Shown: piece after piece, positions 21,936 to 34,262 of the stretch | How the letters are laid out: every line of letters begins with the position of its first letter | How positions within the stretch are numbered: position 1 is the stretch's first letter | DNA from: Chinchilla lanigera | Lineage: Eukaryota > Chordata > Mammalia > Rodentia > Chinchillidae | Assembly (NCBI RefSeq): GCF_000276665.1 | Contig: NW_004955417.1 | Span: forward strand, 26,128,534-26,192,533 | Direction: 5' to 3' | Length of the DNA: 64,000 nt | Made by a program: the position numbers and the translations under genes | The notes under the pieces: model-generated | What the model saw: only the letters and a program-made list of their open reading frames with translations | Databases searched by the model: none | What the model was told of the DNA's origin: nothing

Positions 21936-23223
21936 CATATATATATATTCTTCAAACACTTTTTTACCTTTTTACTTACTTTTCTTCTATTTTCATGATA
22001 TATTTTAAAAATAAGTAAGTGAGAGGACCTGTCTAGGTTCTTGTGTTCGGTTCTCTTCAGATACCATGGAGAAACTTTCCTGGGAACCTCAGTGCCCTGC
22101 AAGCTGGGCCCTGAGCCGGCCGCACGGTGTTCGTGGCAGGGGTCCACCCTGTGTCACATGGTGCCCCAGGTATAAGAGGACTCCTTGTGGACAACAGGGG
22201 GAGAAAAGGGATAGGAGGGCACCACAGAAGGAAAGATTGAATTTCAGGGAGCTCAGAGCAGGTCTCCCTCACCACATGATATCTGAATCGAGTGACTCCT
22301 GGGTAATTACCAGCGGCACGGCAGGGGAGAACGTTCATCACGCAGACACTACTGCCTGCACAAAGTAGGGCACAGCCGCGTGCATTCTGGGTTACCCAGG
22401 TTGCTGTTACTGGGGGCAGCCAACTCCGAGGGACTGGAGGAAGAAGGAGAGAAGGCCAGGCCCGCTGTGCCGGATCAAGGCCTCATCCCCAATAGGGGTG
22501 GGACAGTTGCGGAATTAAGACACACCTCCCCTGCTCAGGCTGTCCTCTTGCGTTTCTGTGGGCCTCACGGGTATACTTCAGATGGCCTTCAGATTTTCTA
22601 AAATTCCCCACAGCACCTCCTAAGACAAGGGCAGGTCACGCCGTCCCGGCCTTCTGCCTGGATGTGCTGACCCTCCCATGACCGTGCTGCTTCTTGCCTT
22701 GCCTGCCCTCTGACTGCTCCTAAAGCATAAGGGACCCCGTGACCACAGGCTTCTCAGGCTGCCCCTGTGCCTTGAGCACACAGAAGGACTGCTGATCTCT
22801 GATCCTAGAACCACACCACACACAAACGGCTACGAAAAGCCCATAGAACTCCTGCTTTGCTCTTACATGTGGCCCTCCCTTCCCTCTGGACGAAGGCTGC
22901 CTGCCTGCCTGCTCTTGGACTAGATATCAGAGAGCTCACCGTCCTGCTGTTGTCTTCTTTCTTGGGTAGACCTTCTCATACTTACAAGTATTTCTCATTA
23001 AACATCCCCACCTCCCAAAGGAAACCAGTTTGTGATCTTAGTTATGGGTGTTCAAGTGCAAGGTGAAGCCAGGTAAGTAGATGAGACAACTGAGAAGGAA
23101 ATAGTGGCTGAACCTTGAAGCTGGGCCCTGACCTGTGCCCAGGTGAAAGATGGAGCCAGGTGGGTAGACCAGGTTCTGCCAGGTAAGGAGACTACAGACA
23201 GCTGGGCGGAAAGATGTGGGTGA
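21936..23223. other. no recognised feature
   Basis: Ordinary DNA with modest GC. Some CAGGTAAGTAG / CAGGTAAGGAG phrases at about 23070 and 23180 resemble splice donors but sit in a degenerate duplicated passage without exon support. Confidence 0.35.
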
Positions 23224-23545
23224 GCCCTGAACTGTGCCCCCTCAGATTCATATGACAAAGCCTTAGCCTTCAGTACTTCAGATCGTAACTGGATTTGGAG
23301 GTAGGAGCTTTAAAGAGTAATTAAATTGAAATGGAGCAATCAGAGTGGGCTGAGTATAACATGAGTAGTATGCTTGTAAGAAGAAGAGACTGCAGGATGT
23401 ACACATACAAAGAAAAGTTCCTGTGAGGACACAGGGGACCGAGGCCCATCTGTAAGTCCAGGAGATCTTCAAGCGAACATAAATCTGATCTTGCGCACCT
23501 GATCTTGCAATTCCAACCTCCAGAACTGAGAGGAAAACATCCCCA
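23224..23545 (+). repeat. MaLR/MLT-type LTR relic
   Basis: GAACTGTGCCCCCTCAGATT, TGGATTTGGAGGTAGGAGC, GCTTGTAAGAAGAAGAGAC, CTGTGAGGACACAGGGGAC and CCAACCTCCAGAACTGAGAG appear in the family order. Confidence 0.75.
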
Positions 23546-24526
23546 CTGTGTGCACCTTGCCAACGAATACATGTGAGGCAGGGGTGGTGTTAAACAAAGG
23601 TGCTGTTAGGGGTGGAAAGTGTGGTAAAGAGCTCCTCTCTTTTCCTGGATCCTGTTTCTAATTTGAAGGACTCACGTTAGAGAAAGAAGCCGGACTTCCC
23701 ACTTCCTGTCTGACTTGAGAGTAGACAAATCCCTCATGCGACAGGGGAGCTTCCAGGAGGAACTGTCCTTCCTTCCTGCTCCCCGCTGGCATCGGCCTCT
23801 TGGCAGAGAGCATTGAAAAGCAGCAAATGTTCCTGCCCCTGCCCGAGTTCCCCCTGCCTGTGACTCAGGGCGCCTGCCACAGGGAAGCTCATGACAGCTG
23901 CACAGCTAACCCACACTTCCAGTTGGCTTTTCACCAATAAATACAATTAACACTTTAATCACCACCTGCCTGAGTCCATGCCTATCTCTGAGATGGCTCT
24001 AAGTTGATACAAGAAAAGTAGGCATCCCCCACAAGCCCACAACAGCAGGGAAAAGTCGTTTCTAAAGGACAACTAGTCTGCAGCCCGAAAAAGAAGAAAA
24101 CCGGCAGAGCGTATGGTAGAGATCCTAAGGGGAGCGGTGGCCTTGCTGGTGGTGAACAGGGCTCCCTCCTGACACTGAGGTCAATGGAGATGAAGACTGA
24201 GAAATGCCCATTGGACTTAGCAGCTAGGGGGCGTTGGCAACCTTGGCAATGGCCCACCTGGAGACTTTGTGGACTGGGTAGGAAATGCGACAATGGGCTA
24301 TGTTGAAGAAGGCAGACAGCCAGTGGCTTTGAGTCCTTTTACAAGAACCTTGGGGGGAAAGAACATTCAGGCAATACAAGGAATTTTGAGGCATGAGTTG
24401 AGTATTTCAAGGGATAGACTTAAGTTTGGCTGCACATGGTGAGGGGGAAAGGGCAGTACCCAAATGGGGAAGAGCTTTGGCGGAGGGGGCTTCCCCAGGG
24501 AGCAAGAAAGATTTGACACCAAACTG
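23546..24526. other. no recognised feature
   Basis: Ordinary DNA. A 103-codon minus frame (23982-24293) has no recognised domain. Confidence 0.35.
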
Positions 24527-24835
24527 TATTACTGTGCAAAATTATTCACTCCCCATTCCCTGGAAGACATTGCACATTCCATCACACTGACATGCTTTGG
24601 CCAACAAAATGTGAGTGGACCTAATGTAGACCATCAGCAGACCATGTGTCCTGCCCGGCTGCTTTCTTGGCCTCCATACTGAGAAGAGGAGACTTGTGAA
24701 GCAGCCCTGTGACTACAGTGGGACTTAATTGGCCTCCCAAGGACACACAGTGTGACCAGGAAGGACATCCCTGAAGTCACAATCTGCTGAGATGATGTCT
24801 GTCATTACAGGGAAGCTCACTAATACAAATCCCAC
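24527..24835 (+). repeat. MLT1-like LTR relic
   Basis: GACATGCTTTGGCCAACAAA, ATGTGAGTGGACCTAATGTA and CTTTCTTGGCCTCCATACTG match MLT1 landmark order. Diverged. Confidence 0.5.
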
Positions 24836-27110
24836 ATATAGTCAGAGGGGCTTGCTTTCACAGAGGAGAGAAACATTTCCTATACTTAGGGGGTAGGAGA
24901 GTAACAGACACATGTAATGTTTTAGTGGGTAAGGAGACTGAGTTCTGACAGCGGGGGCCACGTGGAAAGCCTCTGAGCTTCACCCACACTGTCCTGTCCT
25001 ATCTTTCCATTTCGTTTCTTTCAGTGGAAGCTGATTTGGTAAAATTTGTTGGCCTAATAGTAATTTACCTGAGGAAGAGTGATCCAGAGGGTTCCAATTT
25101 GGTAGCTTTTAGGAAAAGCAGGGGTCAATGCAAATCTTGTTGAGCATTCATTCGTTCATTTGTGTGACCTATGTTTATTAAGCCAAGCACTGCACTGCAC
25201 ATGAGAGTACTACACTAGAAGCAGTGTGAAAAATCAAAGAAGCTATTTTCTAAATTTGTGCCTTCCCCCGTGTCTGGTCCAGGTTAGTTGTTAAAACACC
25301 CATTAATGTGTTTCATTCCTTGTGTCCCCCACTCTCCTCTCTTGTACCATACTTTGCCTTCTGTTGCAGTAGGGAATCAGCACCTTAGTGAAAGTAACCA
25401 GAAGTCACTAATTCGGTCCTTTACCACATCCTGTAGGCATTTACAAATGTCATTTCTGAGGGCAAAGACTTTGAAGGAGAAAAAGCAGAGAAAGATTCCC
25501 AGGCAAAAAGAGAGATCGCATGTCTCTAGACCAGTGTGCATCTGGGTATTCCTCACGGCTCTGCAGCTGCTCTGAAGAATAGAGAAAACTTAGCAGTTAA
25601 GACTGATGATGAAGGCCTGGGGGCACGGGCCCTTTATCAGGTTCCTAACCTTAGGAACGGTGTCAACCCCTCTAGTGACACAGATGTTAGTGACTGTCAG
25701 AGGCAAGGGGACTTCTGTGAGTGTGGACTTAGGGGCTGAGACGTCAGCCTTCGGTGAATTGCCTGGAGATTAGAAGGCCATGCTTGTTCGTTTAGACACT
25801 GATTAAGTAAGGGGCCTCAGTAATGTCTAGGCTGAATATTCTGCCAGCCTGGCAGGATGGGATAGAGAGTCAGAATTAAACAAAGTTAAGGAGTATAAGA
25901 AAATGATATTTCTTGTAGTTTTGTTTGTGTATTCTGTGTAGTGTAAAGCTTCTGTGTGAATCCTCAGCACACCATGCTGTTAATAAGTAGCCAGGGGACC
26001 TTTAGATCCTGTAGACTCCCCATGGCTCCTAACCACCACGGGCTTTGGGGCAGAAATGTTGCACTCTCCGTGCAGGGAGTGACAAGGGCATCGGTAGTAC
26101 TAAAATGAACCATGGGACAGACTCTCTTTTTGTTTGGAGCGATTCGTACTGCTCATAGGCGAAGAGCTCAAAGCAACACCTTTGCAGTCCCACAGCTCTT
26201 GCTTATGTGGGTGCAATTTAGAATTTGCTAGAAAGGCTAAGAGGCCACAGCTTGGTTATGATCCCCCTAGTCCAGGCCAGAAGAGGAAGAAAGAAACAAA
26301 ATCTATAGTACCATGGAACATCAAGGCCACCAAAGCCAAATATTGACCCCGGCCAAGGGCAGCCTCAGGTCCAAAACCTGATGTGCCCTCAGGGGTCAGG
26401 AGCCAAGCGTAAACTGGGTGAAATGGAAGAATTTGACAATAAGTTGCAGAGGGATCTGGAGAGGAGTTTCCAGTGTTGCCCTCTGCGTTTGGTACATGGG
26501 TGGTGTCTTTCAGTTTTTACACAGTCCCCACTGGCTTATTTATTTATTTTGCAGTATAAAAGCAGTGACTGGTAAGAAAGGCTTAAGAAAAATTCATCAG
26601 CAAAAAATAAAATACTGGTTTATGAAAATCCTCTCATTTGACTCTCCTTCCCCTGCTAGAACTGAGAAGGACTGTTATTATTCCACCTTACTGGTGGGTC
26701 ATCACAAGGTGGTTTCAAGAATGCCAGTTTCTGGAAGGAAATCACTTTGTCAAATCTGGTCCTTTACTGATCAGGTGGCCCTGTTTCCTCTGGCCGTTTT
26801 CTGGTGGATGTCACGGGACTGTGGATCAGTACCGTCTTAGGCACAAAGGGTACAGAAATGAGAAGCCCACGAGCTACAACACTACCAGTAACAAATACAT
26901 AGTACACCCCAGCCACAAATAGGAGCAGTAGGGAAAGGTCTGGGTGAAATTAAAATCTTACCATATGTTTTATATATTTACATATTTTATGATTTAATTC
27001 CATAGATCAAAATATTATTTTACTTATAATCAATATAAAATTACTAATGATGTTGGATTTTTGTGCAAAATTTGTGAAGCCCAGTTTCTATTGCACACCT
27101 GAAGCATGAC
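24836..27110. other. unassigned sequence, with a short L2-like piece at 25145-25245
   Basis: TTCATTCGTTCATTTGTG and AAGCCAAGCACTGCACTGCA at about 25148-25200 look L2-like. Plus-strand open frames at 26134-26346, 26418-26840 and 26638-26922 overlap in different frames, and I recognise none. The passage may be a decayed retrocopy, but I cannot name a parent. Confidence 0.35.
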
Positions 27111-27824
27111 TTGGTTTCAGGCATTCAGCTGCTACATGTGGCTGCGGCCGCAGTGCTGACTGGAGCAAGTATGGAGAGCTCATTTCACTGCTGTACATTC
27201 AAGGTCGAAAACAACTTAGAGACAACAGGAACAAAGTCTTCTTTGACTTTCATTACATCTCCAGTGACTTATAAAGTGCCCGACATGGAGAAGGTATCAG
27301 TATTTGTTGGGCAAATAAATGGAGTTTTCAGTGTTCTCCTCTCTTGTGTCAGTAATGAAGCCACTCTGTGTTGTGTTTGGAATTTCCACTTTCCGGCTTT
27401 ATTTCATACCTCGCTCAATCTTGCTTATTCCCAGAGGCCAAATAGCTCCCGGAAGCACTCCTAGCAATCAGCACCTATTACCCTGCTGTAGACCATGGAG
27501 GAGGGGTGAGATAATGGGCTCTAATAGGGCAATGCCATTTTTACTTTCCTGCAGGTATTTAGTTTGGTACATCAAACATAGAATTAATACTATTTCTCTT
27601 GTCCAGGATTTTGTGACCTACTTTGGGCATGATTTGTTAGTCAACTCTTTATTTGCAAGTATTTTGATTTGCAAGTGTTTGCTCTGTATCTACATATCGT
27701 GTTATTGCATCTTATTATATCAGTCATTTTCCAAAAGAATTCGCCTCCAATTTCTTAATACAAGTGGCGAGAAAACTAGGAAATGAAACTGATAGCCCAA
27801 GGCATGGTGATGTTTTACATTTTT
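27111..27824. other. no recognised feature
   Basis: Overlapping plus open frames of 117 and 155 codons (27111-27464, 27319-27786) have no recognised domain. The second is rich in hydrophobic and cysteine residues, as expected from T-rich DNA. Confidence 0.35.
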
Positions 27825-28650
27825 AAAATGTATTAGAGTAAAAGACACATTGCCATTCATCCCCCTTAAAATTCTCCCTCTTGCTTCAGACACCCTTGTC
27901 CCATTGTTCTTGCCATCTTCTGTAGCAGTTCTGGAATCCTTTTTCCTGAGTGTCTTTAGTTACCCTGTCAGGGCTGCCTTGACGTCCTGACTTGATTCAA
28001 CATTTTATCTCTCATGGTCTTTTTTACTTTGAGGAAGAGCCAGAAGTTGCATACTGCCAGATCTGGTGAATAAGGTGGAGAAGGACATGCTTTTATGTTT
28101 TTACAAACCTACCTTTTTGTGAGATGGCACGCAGCAATGACATTCACCATATTTTGTACCAAATCTAATAAAAAGAGGACTTCTAGAACTGCCTCAGAAT
28201 TTGGCTAGTGACCAAAATAGAAAAAAATAAATAATAACTGGAGAAGATGAGGACAAAAGACCAGGGAACTAGAGTATTATATGAATTCACCAGCAGGGTA
28301 CATAGGATACTCATTTTTACATTGTTTTGAATGTAAGAAGGAGAATAATCTACTTTTAACCTGTTATCCAACTTTTACCCAACTTTAACTAATTTAAACT
28401 AATTTATTTAATTTAACTAATTTAAATTAACTAATTATTATCCAATTTAAACTATTATCCAACTTTTAACCTGACAAAATGAGTTTATATCCTGTGAAAT
28501 GATTTAACATCTTTTATAAAGCTTTTTTTTAAAAATGAAAGTGGCAAGAAAGATGGGATAAGTTTATTTGAAATGAGGGGAGTATTTTAAAGGACATTAG
28601 TGGCAATGCATTCTCTACTGTAATAATTTTTTAAAATTTAATATTCGCCT
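27825..28650. mobile_element. mariner-derived element, copy 2, with a ~340-bp insertion
   Basis: An antisense arm (about 27830-28165) carries AGGAAGAGCCAGAAGTTGCA and GGTGAATAAGGTGGAGAAGG, the antisense of a mariner transposase C-terminus. A sense arm starts GAGGACTTCTAGAACTGCCT at 28174, breaks at about 28196, and resumes AGTGGCAAGAAAGATGGGAT at 28539 through TGTAATAATTTTTTAA. The first junction matches copy 3. Non-coding. Confidence 0.7.
28370..28470. repeat. AT-rich degenerate tandem repeat
   Basis: Interleaved repeats of TAACTAATTTAAA and TTATCCAACTTTTAACC-like units, lying inside the insertion that splits mariner copy 2. Confidence 0.75.
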
Positions 28651-28674
28651 TCTGTTTTGCTCACCGTGGAAGAT

Positions 28675-29035
28675 GCCTCATAGCAGACAGAGAGAGAGAG
28701 AGACTCCTGTCTGGTGTGTTAATGGCCAACTGCTACACTGTGAAATTGCGAGCTCTGCCTGAAGACACAACCACATGGTGGGACACGGAGGGCAGCCACG
28801 AATGTGTGGGTGACACCAAGCTGACAACCAGCAAAATCTGAGACCCTCCTGCACAGAACCACAAAAAAATGACTGCACTAACAACCAGAAGGAGTTGGAA
28901 GTGACCTGTTCCTTACAGACGCCTCCAAATAAGAACCCAATCAGTTGTCTTCACCATGTCGTTGTGAGATGCTAAGCCGTGGCCAGACTCCTGACCCAGG
29001 GGAGCAGTGACATAATAAGTGTGTGCCGTGTTAAA
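28675..29035 (+). repeat. MLT1-like LTR relic
   Basis: The 3' end AGCAGTGACATAATAAGTGT then GTGCCGTGTTAA matches MLT1 LTR ends. The 5' part is diverged. An AG-repeat (GAGAGAGAGAGA) lies at about 28688-28702. Confidence 0.5.
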
Positions 29036-29137
29036 TTGTTATATTTGTAATATTTTTGCAAAATATACCCTCAGTAACACAATCTGATCTCTGGGTACTT
29101 TTATTTAAAGAACTGGAATATTAAAGTGTAAATGGGG

Positions 29138-29205
29138 CGTGTGTGTGTGTGTGTGTGTGTGTGCATGCGTGTGTGTGCGTGTGTGTGTATGTGTGTGTAC
29201 GTGTA
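29138..29205 (+). repeat. (GT)n microsatellite, interrupted
   Basis: About 70 bp of GT with GCAT, GCGT and ACGT interruptions. No SINE adjoins it. Confidence 0.95.
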
Positions 29206-29900
29206 CGTGCACATCTTTGGATTCTCAATTCTCACTGTTCCCCCAGGTACACTCAATGCTGCAGTCACAATGAGTGAATTTACTCACTTTCCCTAAACTA
29301 CCATCTTATTGCCTGCTTTTGCCGGATGCCCCTGTTTCTCCCTGTCTATCGGGGATGCTGCGGCTTATCTTCAATCTTGGTGAAAACCCTGCTTTGGAAG
29401 ACTTCTTTGAGCTTCCCACGTGTCCCGGATTACTTCTTCCTCCTGCCAGCAGTACACTCAGAAGAGTACTCTGTCCGTTACTTATTATACTGTTTTAGAA
29501 CTGCAGATTCGCGTGCATGCTTCCTTTCAAACTTGGAACTGTTCAGACAAGAGGGATTGTCACAGCCACCCTGACTTACTCACCACTGTAAAATACCCTT
29601 TTCAATACACCCAAGGCTCAAGTTGCTCACATACCTATGGCTACTAAAATATATCCAATGGCTTCTCTTGATGGCAGAGAGTTGACTGCCTAGCTACTCA
29701 AATTTGTTTTTTTTTTTTAACAGTAAAACAGAGTTTCAAAATAGGTTATAAAGTTCTTATTTAGGCATAGAAGATAAATGATGGACGATAGTTTTTACAG
29801 TGTGAAATTTCATAGATAAGCCTGATCAAAATATGAAATTAAGAAACAAGACTTCTGTTCCACAGTCAGATTCTCAACCTCATACATCAAGGGAGTTTCA
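29206..29900. other. no recognised feature
   Basis: Overlapping short plus open frames around 29.27-29.65 kb lack domains. Confidence 0.35.
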
Positions 29901-30269
29901 AAAATTTCAGCTGGGCTTGTTCTACAAATGAGAAAGATGGATTATCCCCGGGATAGTTTAGGTGCTTTTGGATGCTTCCATGGCCTTTCTGGCCCCAGAC
30001 TGCCACTGTAACAAATGAGCACTGTAGCCCCTCTGGGTCCCTCGGTCCCTGGCAGGGGTAACCCAGCATCCTCAAACGACTGCCACTAGCAAGGCGCTCA
30101 CACCACAGGCATTTGATTATGGAACAAAGGCTTCAAAACTAATTTTTTAAAAAGTGAGGCATCTGGATTACATTTTTTCTAGAATATTCTGTTAGAACAA
30201 CTCTTTTCAAACAAGCGTCATGACAAAGCTTATTTTTAGATTCAAAGTTCAGAACTGTACGGTACTTGG

Positions 30270-31300
30270 CTCTCTGTGCTAGATTTTTTTTAGCTTTCTC
30301 ACTCTTTGTAGAGAAAAAGGCTATTAATGCTGCTTTCCCAAATCGTTCTGACGCTGTTGGGAAGATGTGTAAAGATTTGTTTTAGTACTTGGAAAAAAAT
30401 TAGTCCCCTTCACACCACATCAAATATCTGACACGTAACATAATACAGTATGGGTAGAAATATACTTTAGAAAAAAGGCAACTAACATTTGATAACATTA
30501 GAGGAGCATAAAGCTCTCTCTTTGCACGTTAGAGAAGAATTGGAGAAAAAGTCCTCTCATTAGTGTCTATCTTGCTAAATATTCATTGTGTTCTTTAAGG
30601 CTGGCTTTTGAATCTTCTTGAATTGCTGTTTTAAGAGTCAGTTTTTATTTAAATGCTAATACATCACTTAATAATTCTTCCTCTCTACAAAAACAAAAGA
30701 GCAACAGCCTAAAAACAATATTCACAGGACAGGTGTTGAGAGTAGACCGCTTCAGTAAGGCCTACTCTGCTGAGGAATGTGAAAATGTTTCTCATCTATA
30801 GAAACAATGGTATGGAAACAGTAAGAATAACGGGCTTTAATTTACGGCTCCCACACAAGCCACGTCCTATTTTTAGGAGGCTTACAGCAACATCAACATG
30901 TTCTCCTTCACTGCGGTGATTCTCACTGCTGTTGAAATGGTAAAACGTATATTTCTTGCCTATGAAGTTTAAACTTGTGAATTAATAAACAAGATGGCTT
31001 GGAAGTTGTTTCCAGTCATTACTGCAAAGGTGAAATTGTTCTTTCATGGCGGGTGGGCCAATTAGCATCTTTAAAAGAAGCCATCATTAGGATAACAAAA
31101 AACTTGGATTTGCTGATGAATAATGATTTCATCTCAAAAAGCACTTTGAAAACATTGACTAATTAATATGACTCAGAAAGCTCAAATAAAAATATATTCT
31201 CTGCACTTAGACTTTTAGCTTAACAGAAGCACTTTTGGAAACAAAGAAATGATCAATCAGAAAATTATATTTCTCCTTTGCCAGTAAGAATGCCAGTTGC
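30270..31300. promoter_or_regulatory. repeat-poor block, candidate conserved regulatory DNA
   Basis: About 1 kb free of recognised transposons and microsatellites, without coding signal. It is rich in homeodomain-type cores (CCAATTAGCATC at about 31058, CATTAGGATAAC at about 31085, CTAATTAATATG at about 31159) with an AP-1-like TGACTCA at 31170-31176. The look is that of developmental conserved non-coding DNA. Conservation cannot be measured here, so the call is inference. Confidence 0.4.
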
Positions 31301-31368
31301 CATACAGCTTTTTTAAACAGTTGCCTGTGTCAGAATGAGGACAGCCTACATTTTACAGTGGAAAACAT

Positions 31369-31417
31369 ATTATTAATATAATCGTTATAATATAATATAA
31401 TCGATATAATATAATCA
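31369..31417. repeat. AT-rich tandem repeat
   Basis: ATATAATATAATCG-type units repeated several times. Confidence 0.8.
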
Positions 31418-31719
31418 AACATGTTTTTGTTTGATTAGAACCATGATAGAACAGATAACCTGAAACTTGCCTTTAGAAAACACCTGAAAAGGTTAGTTAC
31501 AATGTAGACAACATCCTTCTCAAAAGATGGCTTGTATTCTCAATATGGGAAGGAGGTGCTAGTGCTGAGAGTATGAACAGTACGTGAATACGTTGACCAC
31601 TGGAAATCCCTGGCTGGGCAGTCATCAGCCTCAGAGTACCAGAGAGTTAGATGCACAAACCAGCTCAGAAGAAAATGAGCTCCCGTGAAACAAAAGGCTG
31701 TAACTGAGACCACCATCCA

Positions 31720-31817
31720 CTTCTTTTTTTTTTTTTTTTTTTCATACCAGGAATCAAACTCAGGACCTTGCGTTTGCCAGGCAGGCACTTATGACACTGA
31801 ACTATAGCCCCAGCCCT
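31720..31817 (-). repeat. ID SINE, minus strand
   Basis: Poly-T, then CAGGAATCAAACTCAGGACC, GCCAGGCAGGCAC and CTATAGCCCCAGCCC. A perfect 13-bp duplication AGACCACCATCCA lies at 31707-31719 and 31818-31830. Confidence 0.94.
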
Positions 31818-32129
31818 AGACCACCATCCAAAGTTAGGATTGTAGCTGGAACTGAAGTGTGAACTTTAAAAATAAGGTGAATTAAAAAATAATTCTCAGC
31901 CTGAGATGGCAAGGATGTTTTTCTGCCTTGGTTTACACTCTGACAGGAATCAAAGTTTCTTCTGATAAATTTAACCAGTAATATGTCTCACTTGGATAAG
32001 GAATGTATGCAGTACTTTTTAGTCTGTGCATAACCTGAGAACAAATTATCATAAAAATGCCTCTGATGAGGCCATAACTTCAGCTATGACAGGGCTTTTA
32101 TTGATAAATCCTGTTTTGGAGAAACATTC

Positions 32130-33720
32130 ACAACGAGGCAAACAGCTGAAGGAAAATATTCATGGTGAAAGTCAGCAGACAGAACAAATAGCAAGACCTT
32201 GAAGTGGTGGAATCAGCCCTAGAAACTGCAGAATAATTGCATTTATAATAAGTAAAGCACTATCGGAGGAGTTTAATAAGAGATAAAAGAATAAGAAATG
32301 ATGACAAAAAGAAGAGGCAAATTTGAAAGTGAATCAAATAGAATGTCTGGAAATGTAAACTAGAGTCATTCACAATAGGAGCTCAGTGGATGGATTAAAT
32401 TACCGATTGGATACATAGGAAATAGAATGGAGAAAAATGGAAGATGTATCTGCAGACACCATCAGCATGGAGGAAAAGAAAAGTAAGGTAAGAGGTAGAC
32501 AGCTGCAGTTTGGAGCAAGCAGACCTAATGAAGTTCAGGCATAGAGACCTGGGGAGGAGGGGCAGGGAATGTTTCAAGAGATGACGGGGAGAACTGACAA
32601 AAGGCTTGAATTCACACATGTAGCAGCATAACACGAAGAAGAGTAGGGAAGGAACAGATTGATCAGTGTCAAACTGCTGCCCGTCACAGACAAAGCCATG
32701 ACCATAAGCAACAATGACAGAAGAGACCCAGGAGAACTCAAGGGAGGAGGCCACCCAGGCATGCTGCAGAGGTCTCTGACACGCAGGTGCATAGCGGCTA
32801 GGACTGCAACCCTGGGCAGGCTTCCTAAGTCAAAACATGCAGAGCAGGGCAGGTAAGGGTTCAGGGCAGTTTCGTGCCCCCAGATGGACTGTCAGGAAGG
32901 GTGTTGCAAAGGCGTCAGGACGCCCCAGGGAGAGGACCACACAGGGCAATCATTGGAGCTGGTGGCTCTGAGGTTGCCAAGGGTGCTGGTTTCAGAGAGT
33001 GTGGTTGGGCAAAGCCCCACCAAATGTCCTCAGGTCTACCTCAGCCCTGCATCCAGAAGCCAGAGAAATGCCCTTCTACCATGATGCCCAGCCTGCTGAG
33101 GATGCTCACTACCAAGACAGTGCTTCAGGCAGTCCTTCCATGGTCCTAGAGCACACGTAAGAGAGAGAACAGAATCTGGGAAGCCACAAACCCCAAACTC
33201 TTAGATGAGAGGATGCTGAATGCAGAAAGGAGGGGTACACAGGAGTCAAGCACCACACGCACATGAAAAAATAATGTGGGTAAAAACAAACTGCCACGGT
33301 TGTGTAGAAAACAATACAGATAATAATGGTTCATCTTGAGGATTTAAAAGCAAGATGGAGAAACATGCTTAACACATGTTTAAACATGCTTAAACACATT
33401 AAAAAAGGAGGCATGCTAAGTAACAGTAGGATTTTTCAAAGTCTCCTTAGTGTTATGGAAAGTGGGAAGGGATTAGCTTTGCCTCATGTTAAGTCATGAA
33501 GTCATGCTATAAACTTAAACACCAGAAATAGTATGCTACTACAAGGGCAGGGAGAGCAAGAATGGAATGAAAGAAAACTTAATTAATGCAATGAACATGA
33601 GAACAGAAGAAAAAACCAGAATAAAAAACATACAAAATAGAGGGGACAGCTGATAATTAAAAATAAAAAAATCTATCTATAGTTACTATGAGTATAAATA
33701 GGTTAAATAACAGCGATTCT
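32130..33720 (+). repeat. old L1M (or HAL1-like) relic
   Basis: AATAGGAGCTCAGTGGATGG then ATTAAATTACCGATTGGATA and GAGAAAAATGGAAGATGTAT resemble the ORF1-region spacing of old L1s. GCAAGAATGGAATGAAAG and TATGAGTATAAATAGGTTAA near the end also match old L1 sequence. Heavily mutated, no intact frame. Boundaries are approximate. Confidence 0.5.
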
Positions 33721-33754
33721 CGGAATGAACTTTAAAATTCATTCTTTTTAGTGG

Positions 33755-34262
33755 ATGTGATCACAAAATACAGTTTTTGCCCTTTGTGCCCTCAAAACAC
33801 TTCCCTTCCCTTCAAGCACATTTAGCTTGTTCTTGCCACTTTCCGAAGCAGCTCTGGAGTGCTCTTTCATGAGTGTCATTAGTTGTAGTGTCCTGACTGC
33901 CTGGATATCCTGAGCTGAGTCAAAACATTTCCCTTTCAGGGACATTTTGACTTTGGGGCGGAGCCAGAAGTCACATGGTATCAGATCCAGTGAGTAAGGT
34001 GGATGAGGACACACCCTTATGTTTTCAGGAGCATGCCTTTCTGTTGGATGGCCCTCAGCAGTAACATTCATTGTAACTTTGACCATGACCTGTAAAGGTA
34101 CTCAGGTAAGAAGACTACAGAACTTCTTCAGAAAGTGGAAAGAATGGTGGGATAAATGTGTTTAAAGTGAGGGGAGGGCTATTGGGGGGATTCCTGGTAA
34201 TGTGTCTTTTACTGTGACAATTTTTAAAAATGTAAACATGCACTGTATTTTTTATCATTTCT
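33755..34262. mobile_element. mariner-derived element, copy 3 (best preserved)
   Basis: A minus-strand open frame over 34086-33748 contains HPPYSLDLIPCDFWL, PKVKMSLKGKCFDSAQDIQ and a diverged C-terminus. It matches the last ~110 residues of a mariner transposase, including the PYSxDL..CDF region that holds the third catalytic aspartate. From about 34108 the same C-terminal DNA recurs on the plus strand (AGAACTTCTTCAGAAAGTGG, GTGGGATAAATGTGTT, ATGTGTCTTTTACTGTGACA). The arms therefore face outward from a junction near 34086-34108. No N-terminal helix-turn-helix and no first two catalytic aspartates are present, so it cannot encode an active enzyme. Confidence 0.82.

Noticed and set aside
23060..23190. 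Exon with donor-like CAGGTAAGTAG / CAGGTAAGGAG
   Set aside because: The motifs recur inside a degenerate local duplication and no paired acceptor or open frame supports an exon.
26134..26922. Decayed processed pseudogene or retroviral relic
   Set aside because: Three overlapping open frames looked suggestive, but I recognise no parent protein, no A-tail and no target duplication. Left unassigned.
33748..34086. 112-codon minus frame as a mariner transposase gene
   Set aside because: Only the C-terminal portion is present. The DNA-binding region and the first two catalytic aspartates are absent and the arm is part of a fold-back element, so it is annotated as a relic.
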